5,679 nucleotides of DNA from Desulfovibrio sp. (GTDB lineage Bacteria > Desulfobacterota > Desulfovibrionia > Desulfovibrionales > Desulfovibrionaceae). Position 1 is the stretch's first letter; the number at the start of each line of letters is the position of its first letter. Positions 1-5,116 of the stretch are shown here, piece after piece. The notes beneath the pieces were generated by a model. It worked only from the letters and a program-made list of their open reading frames with translations, had not been told where the DNA came from and searched no databases. Both the position numbers and the translations under genes were made by a program. The stretch spans positions 1,197 through 6,875 of the forward strand of contig JALHHV010000133.1 of NCBI GenBank assembly GCA_022837365.1, written 5' to 3'.

Positions 1-785
1 CGCTTGCGAATATGGGTGACGAACACCTCCGCGATGACCACCACCGCGAAGATGCATACCAGTATAAGCGCCACGCGGTCCCAATGGAACAGGTTGAGCG
101 CCTCGTCCAGGGCCATGCCGATGCCGCCCGCCCCCACCAGGCCGATGACCGAGGATTCGCGCACGTTGATGTCCCAGCGGAACAGGGCGATGCCCCAGAA
201 CGCCGGAGACACCTGCGGCCAGTACCCCTTCAGGAACACGCTGATCCACGGCGCGCCGGAGGCGCGCAGCGCCTCGATGGGGCCGGGGGCGGATTCCTCC
301 AGCGCCTCGCCGAACAGCTTGCCCACGAAGCCGATGGAGCGCACGGCGATGGTCACCGTGCCCGCCAGCGTGCCGGGGCCGAACACCGCCACGAACAGCA
401 GCGCCCAGACCAGTGTGTTGACCGAACGCGACGAGACCAGGATGAACGTGGCCAGCCAGTTCAGCGCGGGCACGCGGCACACGTTGCTGGCCGCCATGAT
501 GCCCACGGGTATGGCCACGCCCAGGGTCATGATGGTGCCCAGCGTGGCGATATGCAGCGTTTCCATGAGCACCGCGTGCACACCGCGCTCGTAGTAGGCG
601 TAGTCCACCGGCCACATGCGCTTGAACAGGTCGGCCACCTGCTCCGGGGCGTCCATGAGGAACTCGGGGATGATCTCCACCGTGCGGAACGACCACGCCA
701 GCAGGATGCCCGCGACGAGGAAGACCGTGAAGCGCGCCATGCGCTCCGCCGGGGTGAAGCGTTGCCAGGTGCGCGCCGCGCTCAT
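1..785 (-). CDS. phnE: Phosphonate-type ABC transporter permease PhnE2 (second permease, C-terminus cut by window edge)
   Basis: This is an inner-membrane permease subunit of a PhnCDE-type importer; it should pair with PhnE1 to form the channel. Reading the minus strand from the ATG at 785-783 gives 261 residues with no stop. Homologues are usually about 265-270 residues, so only a few residues are missing. Hydrophobic segments lie near residues 19-33, 75-100, 110-137 and 236-256. The cytoplasmic EAA loop that docks on the ATPase is at about 171-190 (EALRASGAPW...), and the family block SSVIGLVGAGGIG is at 211-223. The start overlaps the phnE1 stop as ATGA, which argues for translational coupling and fixes the start. 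It is similar in plan to PhnE1 but clearly diverged, so this is an old paralogous pair rather than a recent duplication. The family call is secure; the transported ligand is not determined. Confidence 0.93.
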   Translation of the reverse strand, partial: MSAARTWQRFTPAERMARFTVFLVAGILLAWSFRTVEIIPEFLMDAPEQVADLFKRMWPVDYAYYERGVHAVLMETLHIATLGTIMTLGVAIPVGIMAASNVCRVPALNWLATFILVSSRSVNTLVWALLFVAVFGPGTLAGTVTIAVRSIGFVGKLFGEALEESAPGPIEALRASGAPWISVFLKGYWPQVSPAFWGIALFRWDINVRESSVIGLVGAGGIGMALDEALNLFHWDRVALILVCIFAVVVIAEVFVTHIRK

Positions 786-1570
786 TGGAACACCCCCTTC
801 ACCCGCACCGCCACGTACTCGGAAACCATGATCAGGGCGATGATGGCCAGCAGGATGGCGCACACGAAACTGTAGTCGAAGCGCTGGAAGGCGGCGGCCA
901 GGGTGCCGCCGATGCCGCCCGCGCCCACGATGCCGATCATGGTCGAGTTGCGCAGGTTGGAGTCCACCTGGTAGGTGGAAAAGCCGATGAACCGGTTCAG
1001 CACCTGCGGCAGCACGGCGAAGGCCAGCACCGAAAGGAACGGCGCTCCGGCGGCCCGCGCGGCCTCCACCGGCTTCAGCGAGATTTCCTCGATGGCCTCG
1101 GCGAACAGCTTGGCCACGAAGCCGATGGACGCGAAGATCAGCGTCAGGATGCCCGCCAGCGGGCCGAAGCCCACGGCCTTCACGAACAGGATGGCGAAGA
1201 TCACCGGGTGGAACGAGCGGCACACGGCGATGAAGGCGCGCGCGGGCCAAGTCAGCCAGTCGGGCATCAGGTTGCGCGAGGCGGCCAGCCCCACCGGCAG
1301 CGAGACCAGCACCCCGAACAGCGAGGAGATGAGCGCTATCTGCAACGACTCCAGCAGGTTGTCGATCAGCAGCTTCCAGCGCTTGAACTCCGGCGGGAAC
1401 ATGGCCCCCAGGAAGCGGGCGCCGTTGTCCAGGCCCGCCAGCAGCCGGTCCCAGGAAATGTCCAGGATGGACAGCGCGTACAGACAGTAGAGCACGGCCA
1501 GCAGATAGCCCAGGCGGGACCACCAGTTGACCGCGAAGGGCGCGGGACGGGCGACGGTTGCAGAGCTCAT
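782..1570 (-). CDS. phnE: Phosphonate-type ABC transporter permease PhnE1
   Basis: This is the first of two inner-membrane permeases of the PhnCDE importer. The protein has 262 residues, a normal length for PhnE. Hydrophobic segments are visible at about 19-37, 76-96, 112-130, 134-153, 178-198 and 235-255. The EAA loop ([20 protein letters not shown], 169-188) is the expected contact with the PhnC Q-loop region, and [15 protein letters not shown] (207-221) is the PhnE family hallmark near the C-terminus. The open frame extends far upstream through phnC, but that extension is an antisense-like reading of the ATPase. I chose ATG 1570-1568 because it overlaps the phnC stop in an ATGA junction and gives a family-length protein. 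The gene ends in a second ATGA overlap with phnE2. Heterodimerisation with PhnE2 is inferred from the side-by-side genes. Confidence 0.95.
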   Translation of the reverse strand: MSSATVARPAPFAVNWWSRLGYLLAVLYCLYALSILDISWDRLLAGLDNGARFLGAMFPPEFKRWKLLIDNLLESLQIALISSLFGVLVSLPVGLAASRNLMPDWLTWPARAFIAVCRSFHPVIFAILFVKAVGFGPLAGILTLIFASIGFVAKLFAEAIEEISLKPVEAARAAGAPFLSVLAFAVLPQVLNRFIGFSTYQVDSNLRNSTMIGIVGAGGIGGTLAAAFQRFDYSFVCAILLAIIALIMVSEYVAVRVKGVFQ

Positions 1571-2379
1571 GCCAGCCAGTCCTCGCCGCCGTAGATGAGC
1601 TTGAGGTGGGCGTCGGTCAGGTCGCCGGGCACGCCGTCGAAGACCACCTCGCCCTTGGACATGCCCACCACCCTGTCGGCGAAACGGCGGCCCAGCGACA
1701 CGTCGTGGATGTTCACCAGCACGGGGATGTCGTTGACGGCCGCCACCTCGCGCAGGAGTTCCATGATCTCCACCGAGGTCTTGGGGTCCAGCGACGAGGT
1801 GGGCTCGTCCGCCAGCAGGATGTGCGGCTGCTGCATCACCGCGCGGGCGATGCCCACGCGCTGGCGCTGCCCGCCGGAAAGCTCGTCGGCGCGGGCGCGG
1901 GCGAATTCGGTCAGCCCCACCATGTCCAGCAGGTCGTAGGCGCGGTCGATGTCCTCCTGCGGGAACTTGCGCAGCCAGGCGCGCCACGGGGAAATGTAGC
2001 CCAGGCGGCCGCAGAGCACGTTTTCCATCACCGACAGGCGTTCCACCAGGTTGTATTCCTGGAACACCATGCCGATGCGCCTGCGCGCGGCGCGCAGGTT
2101 GGCCCCGCGCAGCGCGCAGATATCCTGCCCGCTGACCAGGATGCGCCCGGACGTGGGCTCGATGAGCCGGTTGATGCAGCGCAGCAGCGTGCTCTTGCCG
2201 GTGCCGGACGGGCCGATGATGGCGGTGGTGCACTGCCCGGCCACGGTCAGGCTGATGTTCTTGAGCACGGGCTTGCCGCGCGTGTATTCCTTGCGCAGGT
2301 TCTCGACGACGAGCGACTTGTCGCCCGCGCTGCAGGCGGGGCGGCGGGCAGTGGTAGAGGACTCGGTTTCCTTGTGCAC
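1567..2379 (-). CDS. phnC: Phosphonate-type ABC transporter ATP-binding protein PhnC
   Basis: This cytoplasmic ATPase drives the importer. With the GTG start chosen here it has 270 residues and every ABC landmark: Walker [10 protein letters not shown] (56-64), Q-loop Q107 in [10 protein letters not shown], signature LSGGQRQR (167-174), Walker B ILLADEP with E192, D-loop SSLDP (195-199) and switch His225 (VNIHD). The [17 protein letters not shown] stretch and the DxxLKLIYGG end are typical of PhnC. The start is uncertain. GTG 2379-2377 has a GGGA nine bases upstream. TTG 2394 and ATG 2481 (304 residues, also with a GGGA) are in frame. I prefer the shorter form because the region between 2379 and 2481 encodes Arg/Ala/Pro-rich low-complexity sequence and holds a hairpin of the same type as the non-coding gaps. 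The stop overlaps phnE1 by ATGA. Confidence 0.93.
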   Translation of the reverse strand: MHKETESSTTARRPACSAGDKSLVVENLRKEYTRGKPVLKNISLTVAGQCTTAIIGPSGTGKSTLLRCINRLIEPTSGRILVSGQDICALRGANLRAARRRIGMVFQEYNLVERLSVMENVLCGRLGYISPWRAWLRKFPQEDIDRAYDLLDMVGLTEFARARADELSGGQRQRVGIARAVMQQPHILLADEPTSSLDPKTSVEIMELLREVAAVNDIPVLVNIHDVSLGRRFADRVVGMSKGEVVFDGVPGDLTDAHLKLIYGGEDWLA

Positions 2380-2424
2380 GGTGCTGGTTCCCAATGCTGC
2401 GGGTGATGGCGCGGCACGGCGGCG

Positions 2425-2441
2425 GCCGGGCATTGCCCGGC
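2425..2441. repeat. Small inverted repeat, copy 1 of the CCGGGC/GCCCGG hairpin family
   Basis: GCCGGGC, loop ATT, GCCCGGC: a perfect 7-bp stem. It lies 46 bases upstream of the preferred phnC start, and would fall inside phnC if the ATG at 2481 were used. It shares arms with the hairpins at 2559, 2656 and 3885. Confidence 0.7.
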
Positions 2442-2517
2442 GCATGTCACGGCGCGCGACGAACGTATTGCCGACAGGCATGGCGCGTCCCGGCGGAACG
2501 CCCCGCTGCACTCCGCC

Positions 2518-2535
2518 GTGCACCGCGCGGTGCAC
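2518..2535. repeat. 18-bp perfect palindrome
   Basis: GTGCACCGCGCGGTGCAC reads identically on both strands with no central spacer. This is the geometry of a site for a dimeric DNA-binding protein rather than an RNA hairpin, although at this GC content chance cannot be excluded. It lies 139 bases upstream of the preferred phnC start. Confidence 0.5.
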
Positions 2536-2558
2536 CCCCCGGAATGCGGACGGGAAAA

Positions 2559-2576
2559 TCCGGGCATGCGCCCGGA
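2559..2576. repeat. Inverted repeat, copy 2 of the CCGGGC/GCCCGG hairpin family
   Basis: TCCGGGC, loop ATGC, GCCCGGA: a perfect 7-bp stem with a four-base loop. The core and loop geometry match the other three copies, and the outermost pair has changed on both sides (T-A instead of G-C), so pairing is kept. Confidence 0.65.
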
Positions 2577-2589
2577 CCTGATGACCGGA

Positions 2590-2621
2590 TGGCCGCGCGG
2601 CCCGCGCGCACTGCGCGGCCA
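2590..2621. repeat. 9-bp inverted repeat
   Basis: TGGCCGCGC (2590-2598) pairs with GCGCGGCCA (2613-2621) across a 14-base loop. It is one of the stacked stem-loops of the phnD-phnC spacer. No U-tract follows on either strand. Confidence 0.5.
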
Positions 2622-2655
2622 CGGCGGCGGCACCCCTTCTGCCGACGGACGACAG

Positions 2656-2687
2656 GGCGGGCGCCGGGCAGACGCCCGGCGCCCGCC
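2656..2687 (-). other. Very stable 14-bp stem-loop just after phnD; likely 3'-end stabiliser or attenuator
   Basis: GGCGGGCGCCGGGC (2656-2669) pairs perfectly with 2674-2687 around a four-base loop, entirely with G-C pairs. It begins 12 bases after the phnD stop triplet. The minus-strand sequence that follows (CTGTCGTCCGTC) has no U-tract, so it does not look like a standard intrinsic terminator. In other ABC importers such a structure between the binding-protein gene and the membrane genes protects the upstream mRNA and lowers downstream expression. That role is inferred here. Its core is copy 3 of the CCGGGC/GCCCGG family. Confidence 0.75.
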
Positions 2688-2698
2688 ATCCGGAATCG

Positions 2699-3754
2699 CT
2701 ACTGCTTCTTGGCTTCGGCTTCCTGCTTCTTCTTGGCGGCCTCGGCGGCTTCCTTCTCCGCGATCTTCTGCAGACCGGACTGGTTGAAGGTTTCGCCGTT
2801 GGCTTCCGCGATTTCGCGGATGACCGCCCAGTCCTTCTGGTAGGTCACCGGGAAGAACCGGTCGGCCCCACCGAAGGTCTTCTGCATTTCGGGGGTGAAG
2901 CGGTATTCGTGGAAGGCGTCGACGATCTTCTTCACCAGATCGGGGTTCAGGTCGTGGGCGTAGCCGAACGACGACGTGGGAAACACGTCGCTCTGCCAGA
3001 TGACCCGGTAGTCGGCCTCGCTGATGCGCCCGGCCTGGGCCATGCGCTTGAACACGTCGCCGGCCACGGGGGCGGCGTCGTAGTCGCCGTAGCCCACGCC
3101 CAGGATGGACTGGTCGTGCTTGCCCGAATAGACCACGGTGTAGTCCTTTTCGGGGGTCAGGCCCAGCTTGGGGAAGATGGCGCGCGGGGCCAGGTTGCCG
3201 GAGTTGGAAGAGGCGGAGGTGTGCGCCACCTTCTTGCCCTTCAGGTCGGCCAGGGTCTGGAAGGGGCTGTCCTTGCGCACGATCATCAGCAGGCGGTAGC
3301 CCTGGAAGCCTTCGGCGTCGCCCTTGACGGCGATGGGCACGTAGCCCGCCAGGTTGACGGCGTAGCAGGTGGGGCCGGTGGAAAAGCCCGCGATGTGCAG
3401 GCGGCCGGAGCGCATGGCCTCCACTTCGGCGGCGTTGGACTGCACGGTGTAGTAGATGACCTTCTTGCCGGTCCTCTTTTCCAGGTAGGCCTGGAAGTCG
3501 GCGAAGGCATCCTTGTAGACGGCGGGGTCTTCAACGGGGGTGTACGTGAACACCAGCGTGCCAGGATCCTTCCACTTTCCCTTGTCCTTGGGGGTATCGG
3601 CCACCAGGTCCTTGTTGTCGTCGCAGAACATGGCGTCCAGCGCGCCACGGTTCGCGCACTCGTCGGCGGCCTTGGCGATGTCGGCGGTCATGACGCACAG
3701 GCCCGCGGCCAGGACGACCGGAGCGAGCAGCAACTGCATCCACTTCTTTGTCAT
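2699..3754 (-). CDS. phnD: Periplasmic phosphonate/phosphite/phosphate-binding protein PhnD
   Basis: This is the solute-binding subunit that delivers ligand to PhnE1/PhnE2. It has 351 residues. A Sec signal peptide has a KK n-region, hydrophobic core 7-22 and probable cleavage after AKA (27-29). The first domain starts around [11 protein letters not shown] (67-77). Further PhnD/PtxB-family blocks are [20 protein letters not shown] (108-127), the inter-lobe segment [20 protein letters not shown] (152-171), and [10 protein letters not shown] (178-187), the Ser/Thr-rich turn expected to grip the phosphorus oxyanion. Two features are unusual: a mature N-terminal extension of about 35 residues with Cys33 and Cys44, possibly disulfide-linked, and a Lys/Glu/Ala helical tail (about 328-351). 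ATG 3754-3752 is preceded by AGGAG with six bases spacing, which settles the start. Phosphonate, phosphite and phosphate cannot be told apart from sequence alone. Confidence 0.95.
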   Translation of the reverse strand: MTKKWMQLLLAPVVLAAGLCVMTADIAKAADECANRGALDAMFCDDNKDLVADTPKDKGKWKDPGTLVFTYTPVEDPAVYKDAFADFQAYLEKRTGKKVIYYTVQSNAAEVEAMRSGRLHIAGFSTGPTCYAVNLAGYVPIAVKGDAEGFQGYRLLMIVRKDSPFQTLADLKGKKVAHTSASSNSGNLAPRAIFPKLGLTPEKDYTVVYSGKHDQSILGVGYGDYDAAPVAGDVFKRMAQAGRISEADYRVIWQSDVFPTSSFGYAHDLNPDLVKKIVDAFHEYRFTPEMQKTFGGADRFFPVTYQKDWAVIREIAEANGETFNQSGLQKIAEKEAAEAAKKKQEAEAKKQ

Positions 3755-3760
3755 TGCCTT

Positions 3761-3765
3761 CTCCT
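3761..3765 (-). promoter_or_regulatory. Ribosome-binding site of phnD
   Basis: The minus strand reads AGGAG six bases before the phnD ATG. It is a stronger Shine-Dalgarno than those of phnC or the HAD gene, consistent with a binding protein made in excess. The upstream TAG of a possible leader ORF overlaps its first bases (CTAGGAG). Confidence 0.85.
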
Positions 3766-3797
3766 AGATATGGCGTTGACGTTGGAATGATCGGCCC

Positions 3798-3833
3798 TTG
3801 CGGCGTCTCATCCTCGTCACCGAAACGCCGCAA
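3798..3833 (-). promoter_or_regulatory. Stem-loop at the predicted 5' end of the phnD transcript
   Basis: On the minus-strand transcript UUGCGGCGU (3833-3825) pairs perfectly with ACGCCGCAA (3806-3798). Four more pairs, two of them G-U, extend this to 13 pairs with a ten-base loop. It would begin only a few bases after the predicted transcription start near 3836. Stem-loops at the extreme 5' end are known to protect mRNAs from decay. The phnD Shine-Dalgarno lies outside the stem, so direct blocking of translation is not indicated. Confidence 0.65.
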
Positions 3834-3842
3834 AATCGTCGT

Positions 3843-3870
3843 ATTATAATCCAGCAAGGCTTGTTCTCAA
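3843..3870 (-). promoter_or_regulatory. Sigma70-type promoter of phnD
   Basis: On the minus strand TTGAGA (3870-3865) is followed after 16 bases by a perfect TATAAT (3848-3843). The block is clearly AT-richer than its surroundings. Transcription would start near 3836 and leave a leader of about 80 bases before phnD. This is the only convincing promoter in the window, and it probably drives the whole phnD-C-E1-E2 unit. Confidence 0.82.
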
Positions 3871-3884
3871 AGCATTTTCTGTCC

Positions 3885-3902
3885 GCCGGGCATCCGCCCG
3901 GC
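3885..3902. repeat. Inverted repeat, copy 4 of the CCGGGC/GCCCGG hairpin family
   Basis: GCCGGGC, loop ATCC, GCCCGGC: a perfect 7-bp stem. It lies between the phnD -35 element and the 11-bp tandem repeats. On the minus strand it is downstream of the HAD gene, so it may shape that transcript's 3' end, although no U-tract follows directly. Confidence 0.65.
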
Positions 3903-3945
3903 ATGGACAGGACATGGACGGGACATGGACGGGACGTGGACCGGA
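3902..3945. repeat. Four 11-bp tandem direct repeats upstream of the phnD promoter
   Basis: Four consecutive 11-base units start at 3902, 3913, 3924 and 3935. Units 2 and 3 are identical (CATGGACGGGA), unit 1 differs at one base and unit 4 at two. The period is about one helical turn, so a protein could bind each unit on the same face. The array lies roughly 65-110 bases upstream of the predicted phnD start, suiting an activator or repressor array. It does not fall in a recognised gene. Replication slippage is an alternative origin. Confidence 0.8.
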
Positions 3946-3977
3946 TACGGCAGGGCGGGCGCATGGCGGCATTCTGC

Positions 3978-3995
3978 CGGACATGCGCATGTCCG
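3978..3995. promoter_or_regulatory. 18-bp perfect palindrome, candidate operator
   Basis: CGGACATGCGCATGTCCG is identical on both strands. Each arm contains GGACATG, which also occurs at 3910-3916 and 3921-3927 in the tandem array. The shared core suggests one regulator recognising both elements. It is centred about 150 bases upstream of the predicted phnD transcription start and about 70 bases after the HAD stop. Confidence 0.55.
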
Positions 3996-4060
3996 CGCAA
4001 GCGACGTTACCGTTACGCCATGCATGACCACGCGGATGCCCGTTCCGGAAGCCCCGCGGG

Positions 4061-4828
4061 TCAGTATCCCCCCAGGTCATCCACTACAAGCGCGGGCTGC
4101 CGTGCAAGCCCGGCAAGATCCTCGCGCCGGGTTTCGCCGCTGAGCACCAGGATGAAATCCATACCGGCGTTTTCCGCAAGCAGCTTGTCCGTGTAGATGC
4201 GGTCGCCCACCATGGCCATCTCGTGGGGCTGGTAGCGCGTGAGCAGCGAACGCAGCAGAATGGTGTTGGGCTTGCCGAACACCATGTCCGGTGTACGTCC
4301 GGTGGCCGCCTCGTACAGTGCGATGAAACTGCCCGCGTCGGGCAGCGGGCCCTGCGGCGAGGGGCACACCTTGTCGGCATGGGTGGCCAGGAAGGCGACC
4401 TCTGGCCGTTGCAGCAGCAGGCACGATTCCGCAAGCTTGCGGTAGGTCAGTTCCGTGTCGTAGCCCAGCAGCACGGCCTGGCAGTCGTCCCCGGCGGTGA
4501 ACACCAGTTCGGGCAGGCGTTCGCGCAGGAAGGCCGTGAAATTGGCGTTGCCCACCGGGTAGACGCGGGTGATGTCCTGTTCCCGCAGATGATCCACCAG
4601 CGGCAGCAGCGGCGAGAGCATGCGGTCGAGCCCGATGTGGATGCCCATGCCCGCCAGCTTGGCCGTGTAGTCGGCAAGGTTCTTTGAGGTGTTGTTGGTC
4701 AGGAACTGGATGTCGCGCACCCCCAGGTTGCGGCGGATGAAGTCCACCGTGCCGGGAATGGGCCGGTCGCCCAGGTACACCGTGCCGTCCAGGTCGAAGA
4801 TGATGCAGCGCTTCTGGTCGAGATTCAT
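4061..4828 (-). CDS. HAD-superfamily subclass IIA phosphatase (NagD/AraL/YutF type)
   Basis: This is a cytoplasmic phosphatase of 255 residues, matching the roughly 250-residue NagD family. All four HAD motifs are present: motif I DLDGTVYLG with nucleophile Asp12 and acid Asp14; motif II FLTNNTS (42-48); motif III Lys186 in FGKPN; motif IV GDRIYTD with Asp209 and Asp214 for Mg2+. The long insert between motifs II and III is the C2 cap that sets substrate choice. Subclass IIA enzymes act on small phosphoesters such as nucleotides, sugar phosphates or phosphoglycolate; the substrate here cannot be named. The frame stays open far upstream, but ATG 4828-4826 starts just before motif I and has GGGA upstream. 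It precedes phnD on the same strand by 306 bp with a separate promoter between, so a functional link to phosphorus uptake is plausible but unproven. Confidence 0.92.
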   Translation of the reverse strand: MNLDQKRCIIFDLDGTVYLGDRPIPGTVDFIRRNLGVRDIQFLTNNTSKNLADYTAKLAGMGIHIGLDRMLSPLLPLVDHLREQDITRVYPVGNANFTAFLRERLPELVFTAGDDCQAVLLGYDTELTYRKLAESCLLLQRPEVAFLATHADKVCPSPQGPLPDAGSFIALYEAATGRTPDMVFGKPNTILLRSLLTRYQPHEMAMVGDRIYTDKLLAENAGMDFILVLSGETRREDLAGLARQPALVVDDLGGY

Positions 4829-5116
4829 GAATATCCCATGCGGTATGTGGATGCGGTGCGTTGTCCGGGAATGATGCCGAAGGGGGGTTCCCGGCCGGGT
4901 GGCCGGAGGAGGAATGCGCGGGTACGGAATGTGTGGGGCACGTCCCGGCAGCATGTCGCACGGCCGGGCCTTCGCGTCAACGCCGGGGGGCCGGTTCCGT
5001 GGCCGCCCAGCTAACGCGCCGCCGGGGGGCGGGCATGCCGGCAGGGCGTTCCCGGCCGCATTCCGCCATGCCCCGCGCAGCCACACCCATACTTGCCCCG
5101 CCAGGAGCGACCCCAC
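4829..5116. other. Divergent intergenic region between the HAD phosphatase and the DhaL-domain gene
   Basis: This very GC-rich gap of 288 bases should contain the promoters of both flanking genes. I see no convincing -10/-35 pair for either. The best minus-strand -35 candidate is TTGACG (4980-4975), but the hexamer at the right distance, GACATG, is poor. Inverted repeats are present: CCGGGAA/TTCCCGG (4865-4871 with 4888-4894), CCCGGCCGGG (4890-4899) and GGGCATG/CATGCCC (5031-5037 with 5067-5073). Open frames crossing it have low-complexity Arg/Pro/Gly content and look non-coding. Confidence 0.6.
5103..5107 (+). promoter_or_regulatory. Ribosome-binding site that decides the TTG start of the DhaL-domain gene
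   Basis: AGGAG lies nine bases before TTG 5117-5119. The real reading frame has no ATG or GTG before the conserved domain, so this site is the main support for the start. Confidence 0.75.

Larger units (their letters stand above)
2380..2698. other. Hairpin-rich intergenic region between phnD and phnC
   Basis: About 320 bases separate phnD from phnC, although the other transporter genes overlap. I find no convincing gene or promoter here. It holds five perfect inverted repeats, at 2425-2441, 2518-2535, 2559-2576, 2590-2621 and 2656-2687. Transcribed from the minus strand they would give a string of stable stem-loops. None is followed by a U-tract, so read-through into phnC is likely and phnD-phnC-phnE1-phnE2 is probably one operon with a structured spacer. 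Confidence 0.7.

Noticed and set aside
12..2406. Plus-strand open frames opposite phnE2, phnE1 and phnC (12-875, 785-1594, 1558-2406)
   Set aside because: They are His/Gln/Gly/Arg-rich shadows with no recognisable domain, lying opposite well-supported ABC transporter genes.
2656..2687. Rho-independent terminator after phnD
   Set aside because: The stem is strong, but neither strand has a U-tract after it, and phnC has no visible promoter of its own, so termination would strand the rest of the importer.
3687..3703. Possible lipoprotein signal at Cys20 of PhnD (LAAGLC)
   Set aside because: Leu lies immediately before the cysteine, where a lipobox needs Gly, Ala or Ser; a normal AKA cleavage site follows at 27-29.
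2909..3790. Long plus-strand open frame opposite phnD, 293 residues
   Set aside because: Its Gly/Val/His/Ala-rich composition is that of an antisense reading of a high-GC gene; phnD on the minus strand has clear family motifs, signal peptide, ribosome site and promoter.
3755..3840. Riboswitch in the phnD leader
   Set aside because: Only one stem-loop is visible in a leader of about 80 bases; there is no multi-helix aptamer, known riboswitch motif, or structure covering the ribosome site.
4952..4980. Sigma70 promoter for the HAD gene (TTGACG with 17-base spacing)
   Set aside because: The matching -10 hexamer GACATG is poor and lies in GC-rich sequence; it is noted in the intergenic entry but not called.
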